5,541 nt of DNA from Myxococcales bacterium UBA5297 (GTDB lineage Bacteria > Myxococcota > Myxococcia > Myxococcales > UBA5297), in the NCBI GenBank assembly GCA_002408385.1, contig DHSB01000173.1, positions 111,604-117,144 on the forward strand, written 5' to 3'. The position numbers were made by a program, and so were the translations under genes. Below the pieces are notes generated by a model, which saw nothing but the letters and a program-made list of their open reading frames with translations, searched no databases and had not been told where the DNA came from. Of this stretch, positions 1-5,523 are shown piece by piece (within the stretch, counting starts at the first letter, position 1; each line of letters starts with the position of its first letter).

Positions 1-551
1 TGATTCTCGCGGCCGGCGAGATCGCGCCTGCCGAGCCGGGCCTGACCATCGAGGGGCTGCGCGCGGTGACCGTGCTCTCGCTGGGCGGCGCCGGGGTGAC
101 GCGCCTGACGATGGACGCCTCGGCCGGCAAGGCGGGCCAGCTCGTCGTCGCGCTGCCACGGGGCGCGCGGATGTGGAAGGCCTTCTCGGGCTCGACCCCG
201 CTCGCTCACCAGGTGGAGAGCGACGGCGCGGTGCGGCTCACGCTCAAAGGCCCGGCCCGCGTCGAGCTCGCCTACACGTTCGACACGCCGCCGCTGGGGA
301 TCCGTGGGCGCTACCGCGTCGAGCTGCCGCGGATGCCCGTGCCGATTCGCGACGCGCGCTGGGAGCTCTGGCTCCCTTCGGGGATCGCCTACAAGGAGAC
401 GCAGGCTGCCCTCTCGGTCTGCGCCTGCGAGCCGCACGAGGGCCCGGCGCGCACGCCGCTCTCTCCCCAGGGCCATTGCTTCGGCTTCGAGCGCGCGGTC
501 CTCGGCCCGGGCGCCGCGTTCATCGAGGGCACCTACGAGCAGCCGCTGTGA
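1..551 (+). CDS. C-terminal part of a beta-rich protein of unknown function (5' end outside the window)
   Basis: The reading frame is open from base 3 and stops with TGA at 549-551, giving 182 visible residues. A GTG at 66 could be read as a start, but the frame upstream of it (ILAAGEIAPAEPG...) has the same high third-position GC and no stop, so this is most likely the end of a longer protein. The visible part alternates hydrophobic and polar residues with many short strands, as in immunoglobulin-like or other beta-sandwich domains. It contains a CxC pair (VCAC) and one further Cys near the end (GHCFGF). There is no membrane segment. I do not recognise the family. Similar strand-rich ends with a WELWLPSG-like motif occur, as I recall, in large myxobacterial surface or membrane proteins of unknown role; that is weak inference. 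The next gene starts 51 bases downstream on the same strand, so co-transcription is possible. Confidence 0.75.
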   Translation, partial: ILAAGEIAPAEPGLTIEGLRAVTVLSLGGAGVTRLTMDASAGKAGQLVVALPRGARMWKAFSGSTPLAHQVESDGAVRLTLKGPARVELAYTFDTPPLGIRGRYRVELPRMPVPIRDARWELWLPSGIAYKETQAALSVCACEPHEGPARTPLSPQGHCFGFERAVLGPGAAFIEGTYEQPL

Positions 552-602
552 GGCGTCGGAAAGATTTGCGCCTTCCCGGCTCCTCTGACACTCTCCCGCG
601 CC

Positions 603-1679
603 GTGGCGTTCCAAGGCGACTTGCGGACCTTTCCGCTTCCAGACCTGTTGCAGTGGCTCGACGGCGCGCGCAAGCCCGGACGCTTGACGGTCTCCTTCGG
701 CGGTGGCGAGCGCTCCCTCTACATCGGCGCGGGCGTCATCGAGCGCATCGGCGCCACCAACCTCTACGAGCGGCTCGCCCGCGTCGTCCGGCTCCTGCAG
801 CCGATCGACGAGGACCGCGCGCGCGCCGTCGTCCAGGCCGCTCGCGCCAGCCAGCCCATCGAGAAGGCCTTCGAGGCCGAAGGGGTGCCCGAGGCGCTGC
901 TGCGCGCGATCGCCCGCGAGGACGTCTTCCAGTCGCTCGCCGACCTCTTCGACGAGGCCGCGGGCACGTTCCACTTCTCCGAGGACCTCGAGCTCGAGGA
1001 GGAGGAGACCGTCGCGGTGGGCATCAGCATCCGCGAGATCCTCTACGAGGCGGCCCGGCTGCTCGACGAGGCCTCGGCCGCCTCGAGCACCATCGCCGGC
1101 GATTCGACCCTCCTGAAGGCCGAGAAGCCCGACGACGGCTCGCTCAAGGGCCTGGCCTCCGCGGCGCTCAAGGCGGTCGGCCAGGCGACGACCGTCGGTG
1201 CGGTCCGGCTGGCGCTCGGCCTGTCTCGCGGGGGCGCCGCGCGCATCCTCTATGAGCTGTGGCGCGCCGGCTTCCTCAAGGTCGAGGGCGCCCAGGAGGC
1301 GCCGAGGCCCGACCCGCTGACCGAGACCCTGCGCCAGGGCGAGCGGCTGCTGGCCGAGGGGCACTTCGAGGCGGCCGCGCTCGTCTTCAACTCGCTGCTC
1401 GCCGCCGACCCGAGCGACAAGCGCGTGCGCGAGTTCGCCCGCGCGGTCGAGCGCGAGCACGTCGAGGCGCTCTATCGCACGCTGTCGCCGGTCGCGGTGC
1501 CTCGCCTGCGGGCGCCACAAGCCTCGCTCGCCGCGCTGCGGCCCGACGAGCGAATCGTCGCCTCGCTCATCAACGACAAGTGGGACGTCTCGACGCTGGT
1601 GCTGGCCAGCCCGCTGCGCGAGCTGCAGACGCTCAGGGCCATCGAGCGGATGGTGGAGTTGAACTTGGTGGCTTTGTGA
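603..1679 (+). CDS. DUF4388 (PATAN-like) protein with winged-helix and TPR-like segments
   Basis: A protein of 358 residues. The GTG start at 603 is chosen because the product then begins MAFQGDLRTFPLPDLLQWL, the usual N-terminus of DUF4388 proteins; no clear Shine-Dalgarno is visible upstream. Residues 1 to about 130 form the DUF4388 region, with the typical GRLTV strand near 26-30 and an acidic stretch (EDLELEEEE) closing it. Residues 183-228 look like a winged helix (TTVGAVRLALGLSRGGAARI, then AGFLKVE). Residues 241-283 resemble a TPR pair (RQGERLLAEGHFEAAALVFN, then a DPSD turn). Residues 312-358 form a second winged-helix-like unit (ERIVASLIN, then MVELNLVAL). DUF4388/PATAN domains are known from response-regulator and motility or polarity signalling proteins, where they probably mediate protein contacts. 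No kinase, receiver or GTPase motif is present, so a scaffold or adaptor in the cytoplasm is the best guess. It converges on an MglA-like GTPase gene, which fits a signalling role but does not prove partnership. Confidence 0.9.
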   Translation: MAFQGDLRTFPLPDLLQWLDGARKPGRLTVSFGGGERSLYIGAGVIERIGATNLYERLARVVRLLQPIDEDRARAVVQAARASQPIEKAFEAEGVPEALLRAIAREDVFQSLADLFDEAAGTFHFSEDLELEEEETVAVGISIREILYEAARLLDEASAASSTIAGDSTLLKAEKPDDGSLKGLASAALKAVGQATTVGAVRLALGLSRGGAARILYELWRAGFLKVEGAQEAPRPDPLTETLRQGERLLAEGHFEAAALVFNSLLAADPSDKRVREFARAVEREHVEALYRTLSPVAVPRLRAPQASLAALRPDERIVASLINDKWDVSTLVLASPLRELQTLRAIERMVELNLVAL

Positions 1680-1697
1680 GTTGTGAGGGGTTGGTAG

Positions 1698-1717
1698 GGG
1701 CGCACAGCAGTGCGCCC
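1698..1717. repeat. Perfect hairpin in the convergent gap, probable dispersed palindromic repeat
   Basis: An 8-bp perfect stem (GGGCGCAC at 1698-1705, GTGCGCCC at 1710-1717) encloses the loop AGCA. It lies between the stop of the DUF4388 gene and the stop of the - strand GTPase gene. No T-run follows on either strand, so it is not a canonical intrinsic terminator, although it could still slow polymerase or stabilise both 3' ends. The flank GTAGGGGCGCAC resembles short palindromic intergenic repeats seen in many GC-rich genomes; this is from memory. Part of the right arm, CAGTGCGCCCG (1708-1718), recurs exactly at 1755-1765. A second imperfect inverted repeat (GGCC-C-GGCC at 1727-1735 with GGCCGGCC at 1744-1751) lies between the two copies. 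Confidence 0.55.
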
Positions 1718-1793
1718 GCCCCCGAAGGCCCGGCCGATCGGTGGGCCGGCCCGCCAGTGCGCCCGGCCCCGCGGCCCCCGGCGTCCCAGCAGC

Positions 1794-2834
1794 TCAGCTC
1801 CTCACGCGCGCGCCGACCAGCGCGAACATCAGCAGGCCGAAGGCGGCCTCCTCACGGCTGAGCGCCGGCTGTTTCTCCAGCCGCAACAGCCGCGAGTAGT
1901 CGGGGCCGGTCAGCCCGGCCATCAGGGCGAGCTCGACTTCGCTCATGCCCTCGATGCCCATGCTCGACGTCAGCGCGCGCAGCCCATTGAAGGCGCGCGT
2001 GAAGGCCTGCTTGTAGCTGCCGGTCCGATACGCTGCTTCGGCCAGCGACGCCTCGCCGGCCCATTTCTCGGGCACGAGCGCGGTCAGCAGGCTCGGATCG
2101 GGCGCGACGGCCGCTTTCGGCTCTGGCGCCGCCGCTGGCGCGGCGAGGGCGCTGCTGGCCATCTGCTCGAGCTGACTGGCGAGGCTCGGCTCTTCGCGCT
2201 TGAGCAGCGAGGGAACCGGCGCCGGCCGCGGGGTCGCCGACGGGAAGACCCCCTTTGCCTTGAGCGACCGGATGACGCCCTTGGTGACCGCCCGCAGTAC
2301 GTCGAGGACGCCCTTGCCCTTCTCGGCGACGGTCTCGAAGTCGGGCAGCCCGCGCGGATTGAGCCGCGCCCGAAGCTGCTCGACCGGCAGCACGCCGGGC
2401 AGGTCGCGCTTGTTGTACTGGAACACGATGGGCATCTGCTCGGGCGCCAGGCCCATGTCCCGGAGGTTGTCGCAGAGGTTCTCGAAGGACTCGAGGTTGC
2501 TGTCCATCGCCGCCGGCTGCGAGTCGGCGACGAAGACCACCCCGTCAACGCCCTGGAGCACCAGCTTCCGGGTCGCGTTGTAGAAGACCTGGCCAGGCAC
2601 CGTGTAGAGCGCGAGGCGCACCGCGCTGTTGCCCACCCGCTCGACCTTCACCGGCAGGAAGTCGAAGAACAGGGTGCGGTCGCCCTCGGTGGCCAACGAG
2701 ACCATCTCGCCGCGGTGGGTCGGGCGGATCGTCTCGTAGATGCGCCTCAGCGAGGTGGTCTTCCCCGAGAGGCCGGGGCCGTAGAAGACGATCTTCGCGG
2801 TGATCTCGCGCGCGGACTGGTTGATGACGCTCAT
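1794..2834 (-). CDS. MglA-family small GTPase with a long C-terminal extension
   Basis: A protein of 346 residues. The ATG at 2834 is chosen because MSVINQSAREITAKIVFYGPG aligns without gaps to the start of Myxococcus MglA as I recall it. An in-frame ATG at 2900 would add 22 unrelated residues and has no ribosome binding site. Residues 1 to about 195 are the G domain. The P-loop is GPGLSGKTT (19-27), Arg53 lies in EGDRTLFFDF, TVPGQ (78-82) stands where most Ras-like GTPases have DxxGQ, and NKRD (141-144) gives guanine specificity. Thr78, Arg53 and Gln82 match characteristic MglA positions. MglA-type proteins are cytoplasmic switches that set cell polarity and motility, normally with an MglB GAP; no roadblock/MglB gene is seen here. 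MglA itself has about 195 residues. The extra 150 residues are an Ala/Pro-rich linker (about 198-250) and a helical C-terminal domain (about 255-346). That makes an MglA paralogue or domain fusion likelier than the true MglA. It is convergent with the DUF4388 gene. Confidence 0.93.
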   Translation of the reverse strand: MSVINQSAREITAKIVFYGPGLSGKTTSLRRIYETIRPTHRGEMVSLATEGDRTLFFDFLPVKVERVGNSAVRLALYTVPGQVFYNATRKLVLQGVDGVVFVADSQPAAMDSNLESFENLCDNLRDMGLAPEQMPIVFQYNKRDLPGVLPVEQLRARLNPRGLPDFETVAEKGKGVLDVLRAVTKGVIRSLKAKGVFPSATPRPAPVPSLLKREEPSLASQLEQMASSALAAPAAAPEPKAAVAPDPSLLTALVPEKWAGEASLAEAAYRTGSYKQAFTRAFNGLRALTSSMGIEGMSEVELALMAGLTGPDYSRLLRLEKQPALSREEAAFGLLMFALVGARVRS

Positions 2835-2868
2835 CGTTTGATCCCGGACGTTGGGTCGAAGGCGCTGC

Positions 2869-2874
2869 ACCGTA
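2869..2874 (-). promoter_or_regulatory. Weak candidate -10 element for the GTPase gene
   Basis: On the - strand the sequence GTGGTACGGTG contains TACGGT, which matches 3 of 6 bases of TATAAT. It sits 34 bases upstream of the chosen ATG at 2834 and would give a leader of roughly 28 bases. No convincing -35 hexamer is seen. Its position inside the extra 22 codons of the longer open frame supports the start at 2834. The call is tentative. Confidence 0.22.
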
Positions 2875-2997
2875 CCACGGAAGGAAGCCGGAGCGCTCAT
2901 CGGGCCGCCGTGTGGCGGAAACGCGAACCGAGCGAGGGCAGGAGGGGAGGAGCGGACCAGACGTCCGGCCGCGGCTGTGCGCCCAACGGCCGGATTT

Positions 2998-3026
2998 TTG
3001 GGGGCCTTTCGGGCCTGTGGTATCCC
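2998..3026 (+). promoter_or_regulatory. Candidate promoter for the 121-residue hypothetical gene
   Basis: TTGGGG (2998-3003) and TATCCC (3021-3026) are separated by 17 bases, with TGTGG just before the -10, a possible extended -10. Each hexamer keeps only the first three consensus bases. Transcription would begin about 3032-3034, at or just before the ATG at 3035, so the mRNA would be nearly leaderless. The match is partial and the GC-rich background makes chance hits easy. Confidence 0.3.
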
Positions 3027-3034
3027 GAAGGCCC

Positions 3035-3400
3035 ATGGTCGATTCGCGCAAACCGCCGAAACGCGGCGACGTCGGGCCTCTCGCGCCTCGGCGCCGCGGC
3101 CGCTCCGGTGACGATTCCGAGCCCTCGGCGGGGCCGAAGCTGCGCCTGATTCGCGGCGAGGGGCAGGCGCGCGACGAGACGCTGCACACCCGCGACGACG
3201 TCGCGCGGCTGCTGGTCTCCTCCGCGGCCGACATGCTGCTGAGGCGGATTTCGACCGAGCGCGCGCACGAGATCGAGATGCGCGTCGAGCGGATCATGCG
3301 GTTGTTCGACAAGGTGGGCCGGGAACCGATCGCGAGGCCCTTGCTGAGGCGCGAGCTCGACGAGCTCGAGCGCATCTGGCGAGAGGGCAAGGGTAGATAA
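3035..3400 (+). CDS. Small hypothetical protein, basic N-terminus and charged helical C-terminus
   Basis: A protein of 121 residues starting at ATG 3035 (MVDSRKPPKRGD...) and ending with TAA at 3398-3400. The frame is open further upstream to 2912, but that stretch encodes no recognisable segment and overlaps the divergent control region, so the internal ATG is preferred. GAAGG at 3027-3031 is only 3 bases from the ATG, too close for a normal Shine-Dalgarno. Residues 1 to about 35 are rich in Arg, Lys, Pro and Gly and probably disordered. Residues 50-121 should form amphipathic helices, with regularly spaced Leu/Ile/Met and many Arg/Glu pairs (VARLLVSSAADMLLRRI, then ERIMRLFDKV, then LLRRELDELERIW). 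No signal peptide, membrane segment or metal motif is present. I do not recognise the family. The high third-position GC supports real coding. It is divergent from the GTPase gene and could share its control region, which hints at but does not show a common process. Confidence 0.75.
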   Translation: MVDSRKPPKRGDVGPLAPRRRGRSGDDSEPSAGPKLRLIRGEGQARDETLHTRDDVARLLVSSAADMLLRRISTERAHEIEMRVERIMRLFDKVGREPIARPLLRRELDELERIWREGKGR

Positions 3401-3682
3401 GCCCTCCCGCGGCAGCTCCCTCGACGGGGCGAGCCGACGTTGGGGCGGGCACCCTTCGCCCGTGCTATCCGTCCGCTCGGCGGCGAGCGTCTTCCAGGAG
3501 GCGAAGAGGCGAGCCCGACCAGGCAACCAGGCGGCTGCTCGAGGCTTGGCCGGTACAGGCTCTGACTTGCCTATTCGGAGGGGAGCGCCAGAGCGCGACT
3601 TCCAGCGCGAAGTGGGCTGTGCGAACGCGAGGTGGATGGGCCTGTCCTCGCCAGGCTTCCTGTGGTGGACCCGTCGCGACGA
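3401..3682. other. Intergenic stretch without a supported gene
   Basis: No open frame here has a start, ribosome binding site and coding character together. No T-tailed hairpin follows the upstream stop. A weak GGGCG/CGCCC inverted repeat sits at about 3443-3461. TTGGGG (3440-3445) and TATCCG (3466-3471) resemble the candidate promoter upstream of the 121-residue gene, but they are 20 bases apart, a poor spacing. The remainder shows nothing I can name. Confidence 0.6.
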
Positions 3683-3712
3683 TTGCCGCACCCGGACGCC
3701 GCGTTCTACAAT
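3683..3712 (+). promoter_or_regulatory. Sigma70-type promoter of the VWA lipoprotein gene
   Basis: TTGCCG (3683-3688, 4 of 6 to TTGACA) and TACAAT (3707-3712, 5 of 6 to TATAAT) are spaced by 18 bases. The predicted start of transcription is near 3719, giving a leader of about 45 bases. The leader contains a short hairpin (CCGC-AGACAA-GCGG) just before the ribosome binding site. The -10 is a good match in a background this GC-rich, so the call is fairly firm. Confidence 0.7.
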
Positions 3713-3751
3713 CACCGCCTGTTTTCGAGGGCCGCAGACAAGCGGTCTCTC

Positions 3752-3757
3752 AGGAGG
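3752..3757 (+). promoter_or_regulatory. Strong ribosome binding site deciding the lipoprotein start
   Basis: AGGAGG lies 6 bases before the ATG at 3764. It fixes the start there rather than at the upstream in-frame ATG at 3632, which would put 44 extra residues before the signal peptide and lie upstream of the promoter. Confidence 0.9.
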
Positions 3758-3763
3758 AGTGCG

Positions 3764-4918
3764 ATGGCTCGCCGTATTTCGAGGTTGCTTTTCCCGTCCC
3801 TCGGCCTGGTCGCCCTCGGTGGCATCGCGCTCGCCGCCTGTCAGAGTTACGAGTTCGAGGAGGTGACTCCGAAGGCGTTCGGGGCGGTCACCGAGGACAT
3901 CGTCATCACCGGCAAGATGCTGCCGCCCTACATCATGCTGGTGGTCGATAAGTCGGGCTCGATGAATCAGCCGGCCTACTCCGGCTCGACGACCTCGAAG
4001 TGGGACGACCTGTTGGGCGCCTTCTCCGACCAGCAGACCGGCTTCTTGCCGAAGAGCAAGGAGATCGCTCGGTTCGGCCTCGCGCTTTTTCCGGCGTCGA
4101 CCGGGGAAGGGTGCCATCCGGGTCCCGTCTCGGTGTCGCTCAATGCCGAGGCGGACAACGTCGATACGATCATCGGGCAACTCGGGGCGGTGACGCCTGA
4201 GGGCGGCACGCCGACCGCCCTCACCATCGAAAAGGCTGCCGCCGATCCGGCGCTCGTCAATGAGGAACCCGGGCGCTTGCGGTTCGTGATGCTGCTGACC
4301 GATGGCCTGCCCAACTGCAATCCGTCCCCGGAAAACCAAGCGCGATGCGACGCCTGCAACGCCAATCTGGCGGTCTGCAACGACATAAGCCAGAACGGCT
4401 GCCTGCCGACGTTCGGCGGATTCGAAGGCGAGTGCGACGAGTATCCGCAAAAGGGCGATGCTTGCCTGGACGAAAACGGTAATGCCGAGGCCATTGCGAA
4501 GCTCAAAAAGAACGGGGTCGAGACCTTTGTCATCGGCTTCGGCGACGACTTTGGCGGCGACGGACACCGGGTGCTCAACCGCGCGGCTGAAGCTGGCGGG
4601 CGCGCGCGCGAGGGCGAGACGAAGTACTTCAAGGCCGGCAACAAGGAGGAGCTGATCCTCGCGCTCAAGGAGATCATGGACGGCACGCAGAAGTGCAGTT
4701 TCTCGGTAGACCCCGCGCCGACGAGCCGGAACGTCTTCCAGGTCGTGCTCTACGACGGTGAGAGCGACACCGAAGAGACTCTGGTGCGCGAGAGCGAGTG
4801 GAAGTTCTTGACCGAGCAGCTTACGAGCGTCGAGATCCTCGGCGCTCGCTGCGAGCTGATCAGGAACGCCCCGCCCGACCGTTACAACATCCGCTTCAAG
4901 TACGCGGCGAGTCTCTAG
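3764..4918 (+). CDS. VWA-domain lipoprotein with a Cys-rich insertion
   Basis: A protein of 384 residues. Residues 1-25 form a lipoprotein signal peptide (MARRISR, hydrophobic core, lipobox LAAC), so Cys26 should be lipidated after signal peptidase II cleavage; the +2 residue is Gln, which favours outer-membrane sorting under the E. coli rule. A von Willebrand factor A domain spans about 55-305. Its metal site (MIDAS) looks complete: DKSGS (Asp62, Ser64, Ser66), Thr149 in GGTPT, and Asp180 in LLTDG. Between LTDG and the next core strand (FVIGFG, 255-260) is an insertion of about 60 residues with seven cysteines (185, 195, 198, 205, 213, 224, 234). Three more lie at 117, 311 and 363. This fits an exported protein with disulphides. 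VWA domains bind ligands through a divalent metal. Secreted VWA lipoproteins of this style are common in myxobacteria, and the gliding adhesin CglB has a comparable layout, but I cannot show orthology. Such proteins may carry misleading database names. The gene is monocistronic, with its own promoter and terminator. Confidence 0.93.
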   Translation: MARRISRLLFPSLGLVALGGIALAACQSYEFEEVTPKAFGAVTEDIVITGKMLPPYIMLVVDKSGSMNQPAYSGSTTSKWDDLLGAFSDQQTGFLPKSKEIARFGLALFPASTGEGCHPGPVSVSLNAEADNVDTIIGQLGAVTPEGGTPTALTIEKAAADPALVNEEPGRLRFVMLLTDGLPNCNPSPENQARCDACNANLAVCNDISQNGCLPTFGGFEGECDEYPQKGDACLDENGNAEAIAKLKKNGVETFVIGFGDDFGGDGHRVLNRAAEAGGRAREGETKYFKAGNKEELILALKEIMDGTQKCSFSVDPAPTSRNVFQVVLYDGESDTEETLVRESEWKFLTEQLTSVEILGARCELIRNAPPDRYNIRFKYAASL

Positions 4919-4942
4919 AGTCCTCCGCGGAAGCGACGGACT

Positions 4943-4980
4943 GGCCCTGTGAGCCCCTAGGCTCACGGGGCCTTTCTTTT
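4943..4980 (+). terminator. Intrinsic terminator of the VWA lipoprotein gene
   Basis: GGCCCTGTGAGCC (4943-4955) pairs with GGCTCACGGGGCC (4960-4972) in a 13-bp stem containing one G-U pair. The loop is CCTA, and TTTCTTTT follows directly (4973-4980). It lies 24 bases after the TAG stop. This is a textbook Rho-independent terminator. Confidence 0.95.
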
Positions 4981-5092
4981 GGCTGGGCGCGGTCCTGGCC
5001 GACTCGCCGGCCGTGGGGGCCTCGGGACGGGTAGGGAAACCAGTTGTGGCGTATCGCGCGGGGCAGCGGATGTCCGCCGAGGTGGCAGGGCC

Positions 5093-5453
5093 CTACTTGG
5101 GCTTCTGACCGGGAGCGCCTCCTCGGCGCCCGGCCAGTGAGGAGTTGGACGACGCCGCGGCGAGCCCGCCGGGAGCCGGATCCGGGCGTTTCTTTTCGCC
5201 CGAGAGGCTCAGGAAGGCCCCTGGCTGGCCCCAAGAGCGATCTTGACCCTTCAGGCTTGCTTCAATAGGGCTGGCGGTCGGACAGCGCCTCCTGGGCCAT
5301 CCTGGCGCTCCACAGACCCCTTTCCGGGGCTTCGATCGGGCGCTCGAACATGCCGTGATTGCTGGTCTTTTCGCCCTGGTCGGAAGGCATCGCCGACAAC
5401 GGATTCCCCGGCGCATCTCGAGGGGGGCCGCCGGAGGTCTTCGTCAAAATCAA
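5093..5453 (-). pseudogene. Possible decayed or frameshifted - strand gene
   Basis: Two overlapping - strand frames each look coding in only one half. The first runs from about 5453 to a TGA at 5262-5264; its part after about 5392 has GC-rich third positions (MPSDQGEKTSNHGMFERPIE..., ending SDRQPY). The second frame, ending with TAG at 5093-5095, looks better after that point (GAFLSLSGEKKRPDPAPGG... to GAPGQKPK). A single +1 shift near 5265-5275 would join them into one product. No ribosome binding site is seen, the only start for the longer first frame is a TTG, and I recognise no family. It may equally be non-coding GC-rich sequence. Confidence 0.2.
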
Positions 5454-5478
5454 GCCTGGGAGGCGAGTGCGCGAGTCT

Positions 5479-5523
5479 CTCTACTCCGAGGCTCCCGCTG
5501 GTCGCCTCTACGCTCGGGATGAC
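5479..5523. repeat. Repeat-like imperfect palindrome at the right edge
   Basis: CTACGCTCGGGATGAC (5508-5523) reads GTCATCCCGAGCGTAG on the other strand, a string I recall from short intergenic repeats in several GC-rich bacterial genomes. CCGAG (5486-5490) can pair with CTCGG (5513-5517), or alternatively GAGGC (5488-5492) with GCCTC (5504-5508). CTCTAC occurs at both 5479-5484 and 5506-5511. Its status as a repeat cannot be tested inside this window. Confidence 0.35.

Noticed and set aside
173..1255. + strand open frame (360 codons) spanning the first two genes
   Set aside because: The product is an Arg/Ala/Gly/Pro-rich string with no family resemblance, overlapping a clear DUF4388 gene in another frame.
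2835..2900. Upstream start (ATG 2900) for the GTPase
   Set aside because: The added 22 residues do not align with MglA, have no RBS, and contain the only -10-like string for this gene. The ATG at 2834 reproduces the MglA N-terminus.
1710..3149. Long + strand open frame (479 codons) antisense to the GTPase
   Set aside because: The opposite strand encodes an unmistakable MglA-family GTPase. This frame is its GC-rich complement and yields a composition-biased product.
3632..3763. Upstream start (ATG 3632) for the VWA lipoprotein
   Set aside because: It would bury the signal peptide behind 44 residues and lies upstream of the promoter. AGGAGG sits 6 bases before ATG 3764.
3462..3866. + strand open frame (134 codons) before and into the VWA gene
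   Set aside because: It overlaps the lipoprotein start by about 100 bases, crosses its promoter and RBS, and shows no family resemblance or RBS of its own.
2897..4966. Very long - strand open frame (689 codons) covering the 121-residue gene and the VWA gene
   Set aside because: It runs antisense to the VWA gene, which has a promoter, RBS, signal peptide, complete MIDAS and terminator. Its product has no recognisable domain and is rich in Arg/Ala/Pro, typical of a GC-driven shadow.
5324..5346. TTCGA/TCGAA inverted repeat considered as a tRNA T-arm
   Set aside because: The loop has the wrong length and content for a T-loop, and no acceptor, D or anticodon arms can be drawn around it.
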